The notes beneath the pieces were generated by a model. It searched no databases. It worked only from the letters and a program-made list of their open reading frames with translations, and had not been told where the DNA came from. Made by a program: the position numbers and the translations under genes. From NCBI GenBank assembly GCA_958436995.1, contig CAUBMI010000041.1:1-20475 (forward strand): a stretch of 20,475 nucleotides of DNA. The letters run 5' to 3'. The DNA comes from an uncultured Collinsella sp. GTDB taxonomy: Bacteria; Actinomycetota; Coriobacteriia; Coriobacteriales; Coriobacteriaceae. This document shows, in pieces, positions 13,777 to 20,475 of this stretch (positions are counted from its first letter, which is position 1; each line of letters opens with the position of its first letter).

Positions 13777-14175
13777 ATGAACCTTACAGACCCGATCGCA
13801 GATATGCTTACGCGCATCCGTAACGCTAACTCTGTGAACAAGGCCACGGTCTCCATGCCGAGCAGCAAGAAGCTCGTCGAGATCGCTCGTGTTCTGCACG
13901 AGGAGGGCTACATCGAGGGCTACGATGTCGAGGACACCGTTCCCCAGAAGACTCTGCACATCACGCTTAAGTATGGTCCCAAGAAGGCTAAGGTCATCAA
14001 CGGCATCCGCCGCATTTCCAAGCCGGGCCTGCGTAAGTACACCGGCGTTGCCGACATGCCCCGCGTCCGCGGTGGCCTTGGTACCGCCATTATTTCCACC
14101 AGCCATGGCGTTATGACCGACCGCGATGCTCGCAAGCACAACGTCGGCGGCGAGATCATCGCTTACGTCTGGTAA
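13777..14175 (+). CDS. rpsH: 30S ribosomal protein S8
   Basis: The 132-residue protein begins with the diagnostic NLTDPIADMLTRIRNA and ends with GVMTDRDARKHNVGGEIIAY-type residues. S8 binds the central domain of 16S rRNA and in many bacteria represses its own operon by binding mRNA. GAAGGAGA precedes the ATG. The 119-bp spacer upstream carries only a weak imperfect hairpin (TTTGCCG/CGGCGAA, 13715-13735). Confidence 0.98.
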   Translation: MNLTDPIADMLTRIRNANSVNKATVSMPSSKKLVEIARVLHEEGYIEGYDVEDTVPQKTLHITLKYGPKKAKVINGIRRISKPGLRKYTGVADMPRVRGGLGTAIISTSHGVMTDRDARKHNVGGEIIAYVW

Positions 14176-14208
14176 TTCGGTCGGTAGGTAGAAGGAAAGG
14201 AGATCACC

Positions 14209-14745
14209 GTGTCTCGTATCGGTAATAAGCCTGTCCAGATTCCCGCCGGAGTCGAAGTGGCAGTCAACGGCAACAACGTTGTCGTCAAGGGCCCCAAGGG
14301 CCAGCTCGAGCTCGATGTTTTTGAGAAGCTCACCATCAACGTCGAGGACAACGTCCTCACCGTTTCCCGTCCCGACGACGAGCGTGAGACCCGTGCCCGC
14401 CACGGCCTCACCCGCGCCCTCATCCACAACATGGTTGTTGGCGTTTCCGAGGGCTTCGAGAAGAAGCTCGAGCTCGCCGGCGTCGGTTACCGCGTGCAGC
14501 AGAAGGGTAAGAACCTCGAGTTCTCCCTGGGCTTCTCGCACCCCGTGATCGTCGAGGCTCCCGAGGGCATCACCTTCGAGGTTCCCGACAACACCCACGT
14601 GAACGTCAAGGGTATCAACAAGCAGCAGGTCGGTCAGATCGCCGCTGAGATCCGCGGCCATCGTCCTCCCGAGCCTTATAAGGGCAAGGGTATCCACTAT
14701 GTTGGCGAGCACATCCGCCGCAAGCTGGGTAAGGCCGCCAAGTAG
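14209..14745 (+). CDS. rplF: 50S ribosomal protein L6
   Basis: The 178-residue product shows the two-repeat L6 fold, with MSRIGNKPVQIP at the N-terminus, GVGYR in the second half, and the C-terminal PEPYKGKGIHY segment that contacts 23S rRNA near the factor-binding site. Translation starts at a GTG with AAAGGAG six bases upstream, 33 bases after rpsH. Confidence 0.98.
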   Translation: MSRIGNKPVQIPAGVEVAVNGNNVVVKGPKGQLELDVFEKLTINVEDNVLTVSRPDDERETRARHGLTRALIHNMVVGVSEGFEKKLELAGVGYRVQQKGKNLEFSLGFSHPVIVEAPEGITFEVPDNTHVNVKGINKQQVGQIAAEIRGHRPPEPYKGKGIHYVGEHIRRKLGKAAK

Positions 14746-14770
14746 TCGTAACCGACTTACTCGCATAAGA

Positions 14771-14792
14771 CCAGCACCCCGTTAGGTGCTGG
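14771..14792 (+). other. Stem-loop in the rplF-rplR spacer
   Basis: CCAGCACC (14771-14778) and GGTGCTGG (14785-14792) form a perfect 8-bp stem with a CCGTTA loop. A short CTTTTT run starts 11 bases later, too far for a typical terminator, and it directly precedes the rplR ribosome binding site. It may tune termination or rplR translation. Confidence 0.5.
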
Positions 14793-14820
14793 CAAGATCA
14801 ACCTTTTTAGGAGTTTACGT

Positions 14821-15189
14821 ATGAACAAGCATAAGGCGAAGCTGGAAGGCCTCAAGCGTCGTCAGCGTCGTGTTCGCGGCAAGGTCTCGGGTACTGCCGA
14901 GCGTCCGCGTCTTCGCGTGACCCGTACTAACGCCAACATCTATGCCCAGATCATCGACGACAGCAAGGGCTCCAGCCTGACGCTCGTCTCCGCCTCGACC
15001 CTCGAGGCCGAGTTCAAGGGCACCCACACCTCGAACAAGGAGGCTGCGGAGAAGGTCGGTCAGCTCGTTGGCAAGCGTGCCATCGAGGCCGGCATCACCA
15101 AGGTCGCTTTCGATCGTGGTGGCCGTATCTACCATGGCCGCGTCAAGGCCCTCGCCGACGGTGCTCGTGCCGCCGGTCTCGAGTTCTAG
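14821..15189 (+). CDS. rplR: 50S ribosomal protein L18
   Basis: The 122-residue basic protein has the L18 features RRQRRVRGKVSGTAERPRL at the N-terminus and the C-terminal FDRGGRIYHGRVKALADGAR segment. With L5 it binds 5S rRNA. AGGAG lies seven bases before the ATG, and rpsE follows after 14 bases. Confidence 0.98.
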   Translation: MNKHKAKLEGLKRRQRRVRGKVSGTAERPRLRVTRTNANIYAQIIDDSKGSSLTLVSASTLEAEFKGTHTSNKEAAEKVGQLVGKRAIEAGITKVAFDRGGRIYHGRVKALADGARAAGLEF

Positions 15190-15203
15190 GAGGTATGTAG
15201 CAC

Positions 15204-15728
15204 ATGGCTCGTAATCAGAAGCAGCAGCGCGAGGCCTCCGAGTTCGAGGAGCGCGTCGTTTACATCAACCGCGTGTCGAAGACCGTCAAGGGTGGTCGTC
15301 GCATGAGCCTCGTCGCTCTCGTCGTCGTTGGCGACGGCAAGGGCAACGTCGGCGTTGGCATGGGCAAGTCCGCTGAGGTGCCCATGGCCATCTCCAAGGC
15401 GTCTCTCGATGCCAAGAAGAACATGTTCCACGTGCCGGTGACCGAGCAGGGCACCATTCCGCACGAGGTTCTCGGCCACTTTGGTGCCGGCCGCATCATC
15501 ATCAAGCCCGCTGTCGAGGGTACCGGCGTTATCGCCGGCGGCGCCGTGCGTCCCCTCTTCGAGCTTGCTGGCATCAAGAACGTCCTGTCCAAGTCCCTCG
15601 GTACCGACAACGGCCTCAACATCATCAAGGCTGCCGTCGAGGGCCTCAAGGAGCTCTCCAGCCCTGAGGACGTCGCGGCTCGCCGTGGCCTGACGGTCTC
15701 CGAGATGTTCGTCGGTAAGGAGAACTAA
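15204..15728 (+). CDS. rpsE: 30S ribosomal protein S5
   Basis: The 174-residue protein has the S5 double-stranded RNA-binding-like N-terminal domain (NRVSKTVKGGRRMSLVALV, then GDGKGNVGVGMGKS) and the C-terminal domain with GVIAGGAVRPLFELAGI. S5 helps maintain decoding accuracy and mRNA entry. AGGAGG lies 11 bases before the ATG, immediately after the rplR stop. Confidence 0.98.
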   Translation: MARNQKQQREASEFEERVVYINRVSKTVKGGRRMSLVALVVVGDGKGNVGVGMGKSAEVPMAISKASLDAKKNMFHVPVTEQGTIPHEVLGHFGAGRIIIKPAVEGTGVIAGGAVRPLFELAGIKNVLSKSLGTDNGLNIIKAAVEGLKELSSPEDVAARRGLTVSEMFVGKEN

Positions 15729-15730
15729 GC

Positions 15731-15913
15731 ATGGCTGACACCATCAAGATCAAGCAGGTCCGCAGCACCAACGGTTGCAAGCAGGACCAGGTCCGTACTG
15801 TCCGTGCCCTCGGTCTCCACAGGATCCGCGAGGTTCGCGAGATTGCTGACAACGAGTCCGTCCGCGGCATGATCTTCAAGGTCAAGCACCTTGTCGAGAT
15901 TGTAGAGGAGTAG
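15731..15913 (+). CDS. rpmD: 50S ribosomal protein L30
   Basis: The 60-residue protein has the small L30 ferredoxin-like fold (IKIKQVRSTNG, then VRTVRALGLHRI). It starts two bases after rpsE, with its ribosome binding site (AAGGAGA) inside the end of rpsE, which implies coupled translation. L30 is absent from many reduced bacteria; its presence here is ordinary for this phylum. Confidence 0.96.
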   Translation: MADTIKIKQVRSTNGCKQDQVRTVRALGLHRIREVREIADNESVRGMIFKVKHLVEIVEE

Positions 15914-15916
15914 CAA

Positions 15917-16366
15917 ATGCAGCTTCACGATCTTACTCCCGCGCCCGGTTCCACCAAGAACCGCAAGCGCGTCGGCCGTGGCAATTCTTCGGGTCACGGC
16001 ACCACTTCTGGCCGCGGCCAGAAGGGCCAGGGTTCCCGCTCTGGTGGCACCAAGGGTGCCGGCTTCGAGGGTGGCCAGACTCCGCTGGCTATGCGCCTGC
16101 CCAAGCTTCCGGGCTTCCGCAACCCCCGTCGTATCGAGTACACCGCCGTTAACGTTGAGCGTCTCGAGCGCAAGTTCGAGGATGGCGCTGTGATCGACGG
16201 TGCCGCTCTTAAGGCCGCTCGCATCACCAAGAGCGAGTTCGAGCCCGTCAAGGTGCTCGGCAATGGTGAGCTCACCAAGAAGTTCACGGTCAAGGTCGAC
16301 AAGGTCAGCGCTTCTGCGCAGGCCAAGATCGAGGCCGCTGGCGGAAAGGTCGAGCTGCCGTGCTAA
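15917..16366 (+). CDS. rplO: 50S ribosomal protein L15
   Basis: The 149-residue protein has the basic, glycine-rich L15 N-terminal extension (LTPAPGSTKNRKRVGRGNSS, then RGQKGQGSRSGG) and a globular C-terminal half with GNGELTKKFTVKVDKVS. L15 is a late assembly protein of the large subunit. It starts three bases after rpmD, and its end overlaps secY by seven bases. Confidence 0.98.
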   Translation: MQLHDLTPAPGSTKNRKRVGRGNSSGHGTTSGRGQKGQGSRSGGTKGAGFEGGQTPLAMRLPKLPGFRNPRRIEYTAVNVERLERKFEDGAVIDGAALKAARITKSEFEPVKVLGNGELTKKFTVKVDKVSASAQAKIEAAGGKVELPC

Positions 16367-17646
16367 ATGGTCTTAAGAATGCTTTCCGCATCAAAGAATT
16401 GCGCGAAAAGATTCTTTTTACCATAGCTATGCTCGTCGTGTACCGCATTGGTGCGCACGTTCCTGTGCCCGGCATTCCCTTCCAGGGGATGCTGGGCCTT
16501 TTCTCGACCGATAACAATTCGGTCGCCGCAGGTGCTATGGCCCTCCTGAATCTTTTCTCTGGTGGCGCGTTGAGCTATGTTTCGGTGTTTTCGCTGGGCA
16601 TCATGCCTTACATCACCAGCTCGATCATCCTCCAGATGCTCCAGGCCGTTGTGCCTTCCCTGCATGAGCTTGCCCGCGAGGGCGAGGTCGGTCAGACCAA
16701 GATTACGCAGTATTCGCGTTACCTCACCCTGGCTCTGGCAATCCTCAACTCTGTGGGTTACCTCTTCCTCTTTAAGAGCTTCGGCATCAGCTTTACTGGC
16801 GCCGGCGCTCCCGAGATCATCTTTGACCTCATGATCGTCGGCACGCTCACCGCGGGCGCCATGCTGATCATGTGGATTGGTGAGCTTATCACCCAGCGCG
16901 GTATCGGCAATGGCATGTCGCTGATCATCTTTGCGAACATCATGGCCGGTCTGCCGCAGGCGATCTTCTCCAGCACCGAGGGCAATGCCGGTGGCATCAT
17001 CACCATGGTGATCATCTGCGCCATCATCTTGCTGGTTATCCCGCTGATTGTTTTCCTTGAGCGCGGCCAGCGCCGCATTCCGGTCTCCTATGCTAAGCGC
17101 GTCGTGGGCCGTCGCATGATGGGTGGCCAGACCACCTACCTGCCCATCAAGGTCAACACCGCGGGTGTCGTGCCGATCATCTTCGCTTCGGCGCTGCTGT
17201 ACTTCCCGGCTCAGATTGCCGTGTTCTTCCCCGGCATCGGCTGGATTCAGGCAGTTGCCTCTGCGCTTTCGACCGGTTGGCTCAACTGGGTGCTTAATGT
17301 TGTCCTCATCGTGTTCTTCGCGTACTTCTACACCTCCATGGTGTTCAACCCCGATGACACGGCCGACAACCTTAAGAAGCAGGGCGGCTTTATTCCGGGC
17401 GTCCGTCCGGGTAGGGCTACCGCGGCCTACATCAAGAACGCGCTCAACAAGATCACGCTTCCCAGCGCTGTCTTTTTGGCGCTCATCGCTATCGTGCCTT
17501 CGATCATCTTCTCCTTCACGGGTAACCAGCTGATCCAGGCATTTGGCGGTACGTCCATCCTCATCATGGTCGGCGTCGTGCTCGACACGGTCGATAAGCT
17601 CGAAGGCCAGATCAAGATGTATGATTACGATGGATTCTTTAAATAG
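16360..17646 (+). CDS. secY: Preprotein translocase subunit SecY
   Basis: The 428-residue integral membrane protein has about ten transmembrane helices and forms the protein-conducting channel with SecE and SecG. Characteristic segments are VYRIGAHVPVPG near the first helix, LGIMPYITSSIILQML, GIGNGMSLIIFANI, and the cytoplasmic loop ERGQRRIPVSYAKRVVGR. The start is a GTG at 16360 overlapping the rplO end, with GGAAAGGT about nine bases upstream; it gives the typical MLNGLKNAFRIKELREKILF N-terminus. Confidence 0.98.
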   Translation: MLNGLKNAFRIKELREKILFTIAMLVVYRIGAHVPVPGIPFQGMLGLFSTDNNSVAAGAMALLNLFSGGALSYVSVFSLGIMPYITSSIILQMLQAVVPSLHELAREGEVGQTKITQYSRYLTLALAILNSVGYLFLFKSFGISFTGAGAPEIIFDLMIVGTLTAGAMLIMWIGELITQRGIGNGMSLIIFANIMAGLPQAIFSSTEGNAGGIITMVIICAIILLVIPLIVFLERGQRRIPVSYAKRVVGRRMMGGQTTYLPIKVNTAGVVPIIFASALLYFPAQIAVFFPGIGWIQAVASALSTGWLNWVLNVVLIVFFAYFYTSMVFNPDDTADNLKKQGGFIPGVRPGRATAAYIKNALNKITLPSAVFLALIAIVPSIIFSFTGNQLIQAFGGTSILIMVGVVLDTVDKLEGQIKMYDYDGFFK

Positions 17647-17664
17647 GCTAGAGGAGGATTGCTC

Positions 17665-18291
17665 ATGAACCTCGTATTGCTCGGAGCTCCGGGTGCCGGT
17701 AAGGGCACCGTCGCACAGGAGCTCGTCGCCGAGTTTGGCGTCGCTCACATTTCCACGGGCGACCTGCTGCGTGCTGCCGTCAAGGGTGGCACCGAGCTTG
17801 GTATTCAGGCTAAGAAGTACATGGACGCTGGCGAGCTCGTTCCCGACCAGCTCGTGATCGACCTTGTCAAGGAGCGCCTTGCCGCCGATGACGCTCAGCA
17901 GGGCTTCATTCTCGACGGCTTCCCGCGCAACACCGCCCAGGCCGTGACGCTCGATTCCGAGCTCTCCACCATGGGTCGCGAGATCGACTGCGCCCTTCTG
18001 GTCGATGTGGCCCCCGAGGTTATTATCGATCGTCTGTCTTCGCGTCGTACCTGCCGCGCCTGCGGTTACACCGGCACGGCTTCCGATACCACCTGCCCCA
18101 AGTGCGGCGGCGAGATGTATCAGCGCGACGACGACAAGCCCGAGACCATCAAGAATCGTCTCGACGTCTACGAGAAGTCCACGAGCCCGCTCGTCGACTA
18201 CTATCGTGGCCAGGGTTTGCTCAAGTCGATCAACGGTGACCAGGCTCGCGAGACCGTGTACGCGGATGTCAAAGAGGCTCTCGGTCTATGA
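17665..18291 (+). CDS. adk: Adenylate kinase, zinc-containing LID
   Basis: The 208-residue enzyme interconverts ATP + AMP and two ADP in the cytosol. The P-loop is GAPGAGKGT (7-15), the AMP site includes STGDLLRAA and FILDGFPRN, and the LID carries four cysteines (Cys130, Cys133, Cys144, Cys147) typical of zinc-stabilised adenylate kinases. GAGGAGG seven bases before the ATG at 17665 decides the start over a TTG two codons earlier. It overlaps map by four bases (ATGA). Confidence 0.97.
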   Translation: MNLVLLGAPGAGKGTVAQELVAEFGVAHISTGDLLRAAVKGGTELGIQAKKYMDAGELVPDQLVIDLVKERLAADDAQQGFILDGFPRNTAQAVTLDSELSTMGREIDCALLVDVAPEVIIDRLSSRRTCRACGYTGTASDTTCPKCGGEMYQRDDDKPETIKNRLDVYEKSTSPLVDYYRGQGLLKSINGDQARETVYADVKEALGL

Positions 18292-19076
18292 TCAAGATTA
18301 AGTCTGCAACGCAAATCGAGCAGATGAAGAAGGCAGGAGCGCTATCTAAGATGGCGCTCCGCCACGTTGGAGCCATGGTGCGCCCCGGCGTTTCGACCTT
18401 TGAGCTCGATCAGCTCGCGGAGCAGATTATCCGCATGCATGGCGGCACCCCGGCCTTTAAGGGTTACGGCGGGTTCCCCGGAACCATTTGCGCATCGATC
18501 AACGATGCCGTGGTTCACGGTATTCCCAACCCCGATATGATCCTGCGCGATGGCGATATCATCTCCATCGATACGGGAGCCGTTGTTGATGGTTGGGTTG
18601 GCGATAACGCTTGGACGTTTTTCGTCGGCACCCCTACGCCCGAGGCCAAGGCCCTGTGCGAGGTCACGCGCGATTGCCTTAAGGCTGCCATCGAGCAGGC
18701 TGTTCCCGGTAACCATATCGGGGACGTCGGTTATGCCGTTCAGTCTCTCGCCGAGTCTCACGGTTACGGCGTGCTTCGCGACTATGTGGGCCATGGCATT
18801 GGCCGTGTGATGCACGAGGACCCCAACGTTCCTAATTATGGAAAGAAGGGGAGGGGCGTTCGCCTCCAGGCTGGCATGGTCATTGCCATCGAGCCGATGG
18901 TTACGATGGGTTCCAACCATGTGAGCACGGGCTCCGACGGTTGGATTGTTACGACCAACGACCACCTGCCCGCCGCGCACTACGAGAACACCGTCGCCAT
19001 TACCAATGACGGTCCGGTGATTCTCACCACCGACGCGCAAGGTGCTTGGTGTTCGCTCCAAGGCGGAGAAATGTAA
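18288..19076 (+). CDS. map: Methionine aminopeptidase, type I
   Basis: The 262-residue enzyme removes the initiator Met from new proteins. All family metal ligands and the catalytic His are visible: Asp95 (ISIDTGA), Asp106 (GDNAWTF), His169 (YVGHGIG), Glu202 (AIEPM) and Glu233 (HYENTV), plus His78 (VVHGIP). The ATG overlaps the adk stop, so the two are translationally coupled. A 104-bp gap with a likely promoter follows. Confidence 0.97.
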   Translation: MIKIKSATQIEQMKKAGALSKMALRHVGAMVRPGVSTFELDQLAEQIIRMHGGTPAFKGYGGFPGTICASINDAVVHGIPNPDMILRDGDIISIDTGAVVDGWVGDNAWTFFVGTPTPEAKALCEVTRDCLKAAIEQAVPGNHIGDVGYAVQSLAESHGYGVLRDYVGHGIGRVMHEDPNVPNYGKKGRGVRLQAGMVIAIEPMVTMGSNHVSTGSDGWIVTTNDHLPAAHYENTVAITNDGPVILTTDAQGAWCSLQGGEM

Positions 19077-19112
19077 CAAGTTCCACTTAGATGTGGAGCC
19101 ATTACGAAGATA

Positions 19113-19141
19113 TTACGATACGTGCATGCGTATTGTAAAAT
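19113..19141 (+). promoter_or_regulatory. Probable infA promoter with inverted repeat in the spacer
   Basis: TTACGA (19113-19118) and TAAAAT (19136-19141) are separated by exactly 17 bases and lie 40 bases before the infA GTG. An inverted repeat ATACG-N6-CGTAT (19118-19133) fills the spacer and could be an operator. This suggests that infA-rpmJ-rpsM-rpsK can be transcribed independently of the upstream genes. Confidence 0.5.
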
Positions 19142-19180
19142 ACTCAATCGCTGTCGTTTTCTAGAGAAAGATGATTGCTT

Positions 19181-19399
19181 GTGAAGAAGGAAGACGCAAT
19201 TGAGCTCGAGGGTACGGTAAAGGAACCGCTGCCCAATGCCATGTTTAAGGTTGAGCTCGAGAACGGTCATTCGGTTCTGTGCAACATTTCTGGCAAGATC
19301 CGAATGAATTACATCCGTATTCTCCCCGGTGATAGGGTTGTCGTGGAGCTTTCCCCGTACGACCTGACCCGCGGCCGCATCACCTATCGCTACAAATAG
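19181..19399 (+). CDS. infA: Translation initiation factor IF-1
   Basis: The 72-residue S1-type OB-fold protein binds the 30S A site during initiation. The length is exactly the family's usual length when it starts at the GTG at 19181 (MKKEDAIELEGTVKEPLPNA). A TTG two codons upstream would only add Met-Leu. The ribosome binding site (GAGAAAG) is weak. KIRMNYIRILPGDRVVVELS and the C-terminal TRGRITYRYK are diagnostic. Confidence 0.97.
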   Translation: MKKEDAIELEGTVKEPLPNAMFKVELENGHSVLCNISGKIRMNYIRILPGDRVVVELSPYDLTRGRITYRYK

Positions 19400-19549
19400 C
19401 GGCACGCATACACGCACTCCATTTCCGACTGCAGGCTTAGCTCAACCTACGGTCGGATTGTGTGTGAAGACCAGCCATAGTTTTAAACGCCTGCGGCTGG
19501 GCGAGTAGATAGTAGGGAAGTAGTTTGAGCGCTACCGAAAGGAAGAACG
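19400..19549 (+). other. infA-rpmJ spacer with two stem-loops
   Basis: This 150-bp spacer has no gene. CCGAC (19425-19429) and GTCGG (19452-19456) can pair, and CCAGCC (19471-19476) pairs with GGCTGG (19495-19500), with TTTT in the loop. Neither has a T-tail. AAAGGAAG precedes rpmJ. These could be leader structures for control of the rpmJ-rpsM-rpsK part of the operon. Confidence 0.35.
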
Positions 19550-19663
19550 ATGAAGGTACGTCCTTCGGTCAAGAAGATGTGCGATAAGTGCAAAATCATT
19601 AGGCGCCATGGCAAGGTCCTCGTCATTTGCGAGAACCCCCGTCATAAGCAGCGTCAGGGTTAA
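19550..19663 (+). CDS. rpmJ: 50S ribosomal protein L36, zinc form
   Basis: This 37-residue gene begins MKVRPSVKKMCDKCKIIRR and ends RHKQRQG. Cys11, Cys14, Cys27 and His32 make up the zinc ribbon of the C+ form of L36. AAAGGAAG lies six bases upstream of the ATG. Its place between infA and rpsM is the standard order. Confidence 0.97.
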   Translation: MKVRPSVKKMCDKCKIIRRHGKVLVICENPRHKQRQG

Positions 19664-19677
19664 GAGAGGAGACTACG

Positions 19678-20052
19678 TTGGCCCGTATTAATGGTGTCGA
19701 CCTCCCGCGTGAGAAGCGCGTTGAGATCGGTCTGACCTACATTTACGGCATCGGCCGCACCACTGCGACGAAGATCTGCGTCGAGTGCAACGTTAACGTG
19801 GATACGCGCGTTAAGGACCTCACCGAGGATGAGGTTAACGCCATCCGCGATTATATCGATAAGAACCAGATCATGGTTGAGGGCGACCTCCGCCGTGAGC
19901 GCAACCAGAACGTCAAGCGCCTTATGGACATCGGCTGCAACCGCGGCCTTCGTCACCGCAAGGGCCTCCCGGTCCGCGGCCAGCGCACCCACACTAACGC
20001 TCGTACCCGCAAGGGCCCGAAGCGTCAGATCGGTGCTAAGAAGAAGAAATAA
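19678..20052 (+). CDS. rpsM: 30S ribosomal protein S13
   Basis: The 124-residue protein has the S13 N-terminus ARINGVDLPREKRVEIGLTY and the conserved basic C-terminal tail (RGLRHRKGLPVRGQRTHTNA) that contacts the P-site tRNA and the intersubunit bridge. It starts at TTG (19678) with GAGAGGAG about seven bases upstream, an uncommon start codon for a ribosomal gene. Confidence 0.97.
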   Translation: MARINGVDLPREKRVEIGLTYIYGIGRTTATKICVECNVNVDTRVKDLTEDEVNAIRDYIDKNQIMVEGDLRRERNQNVKRLMDIGCNRGLRHRKGLPVRGQRTHTNARTRKGPKRQIGAKKKK

Positions 20053-20066
20053 GGAGCGCTAGATAG

Positions 20067-20471
20067 ATGGCTACTGCTAAGAAGAACGTTCGCGCTGCCC
20101 GTCTGAAGCGCGCGGACCGTAAGAACATTTCCGTGGGCCAGGCTCACATTCGTTCTACGTTCAACAACACGATCGTTTCGATCACCGATCCCCAGGGCAA
20201 CGTCATTTCCTGGAAGTCGGCTGGCCAGGTGGGCTTCAAGGGCTCCCGTAAGTCCACGCCGTTCGCTGCCCAGATGGCTGCCGAGGCTGCTGCCAAGCAG
20301 GCCATGGAGCACGGTATGAAGAAGGTTTCCGTCTTCGTCAAGGGCCCCGGCTCCGGTCGTGAGACCGCCATCCGCTCCCTCCAGGCTGCTGGCCTCGAGG
20401 TCTCGAGCATCCAGGACAAGACCCCCATTCCGCACAACGGCTGCCGCCCCAAGAAGCGTCGCCGCGTGTAA
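20067..20471 (+). CDS. rpsK: 30S ribosomal protein S11
   Basis: The 134-residue protein has the S11 features GQAHIRSTFNNTIVSITD and a C-terminal DKTPIPHNGCRPKKRRRV tail. S11 lies on the 30S platform near the E site. AAGGAGCG precedes the ATG. The window ends four bases after the stop; rpsD would usually follow. Confidence 0.98.
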   Translation: MATAKKNVRAARLKRADRKNISVGQAHIRSTFNNTIVSITDPQGNVISWKSAGQVGFKGSRKSTPFAAQMAAEAAAKQAMEHGMKKVSVFVKGPGSGRETAIRSLQAAGLEVSSIQDKTPIPHNGCRPKKRRRV

Positions 20472-20475
20472 CTGA

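Noticed and set aside
16363..17748. 461-codon minus-strand frame antisense to secY
   Set aside because: SecY is unmistakable; the antisense product is a His/Asp/Arg-rich shadow without membrane segments or motifs.
1..20475. CRISPR arrays, prophage genes, transposases, tRNA or rRNA
   Set aside because: No regularly spaced repeats, integrase or transposase motifs, or cloverleaf/rRNA sequence were recognised by eye.

Overview
The window is about 62% GC by eye, tightly packed and rich in Gly/Ala/Asp/Glu codons. It looks like a chromosomal segment of a high-GC anaerobic gut actinobacterium. A coriobacterial genus such as Collinsella is my best guess, from protein style and gene content; this is inference, with no 16S or marker comparison. 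I see no phage, transposase, CRISPR, tRNA or rRNA.

Layout. (1) Positions 1-872, minus strand: the N-terminal part of a Pro/Ala-rich protein with one membrane segment, cut off by the window edge. (2) 996-1649, minus: a YheO/DauR-type PAS plus HTH regulator, divergent from the block that follows. (3) 1927-12513: a purine/ureido catabolic block. It holds 2,3-diaminopropionate ammonia-lyase (ygeX), an M20-family amidohydrolase (ygeY), a carbamoyltransferase (ygeW), a MocA-type nucleotidyltransferase, a dihydropyrimidinase/hydantoinase (hyuA), three maturation factors for selenium- and molybdenum-dependent hydroxylases (yqeC on the minus strand; yqeB and xdhC on the plus strand) and an NCS2 nucleobase permease. 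(4) 12835-20471: ribosomal and translation genes in the order rplE, rpsN (Zn form), rpsH, rplF, rplR, rpsE, rpmD, rplO, secY, adk, map, infA, rpmJ, rpsM, rpsK.

How it works together (inference from families): the permease brings in xanthine, urate or a related base. A Mo/Se hydroxylase encoded outside the window, matured by MocA, YqeB, YqeC and XdhC, acts on the ring. HyuA, YgeY and YgeW then open the ring, trim it and recover carbamoyl phosphate. YgeX splits 2,3-diaminopropionate into pyruvate and two ammonia. The hydroxylase subunits and carbamate kinase are not in the window.

Most unusual points: the spc-type ribosomal operon starts at rplE, with the purine permease and a terminator where rplN and rplX usually lie. 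The catabolic block carries several large intergenic palindromes, including an approximately 118-bp one between ygeX and ygeY and a bistable-looking one over the yqeC stop codon. Three of them share a GGGAC/GTCCC core.
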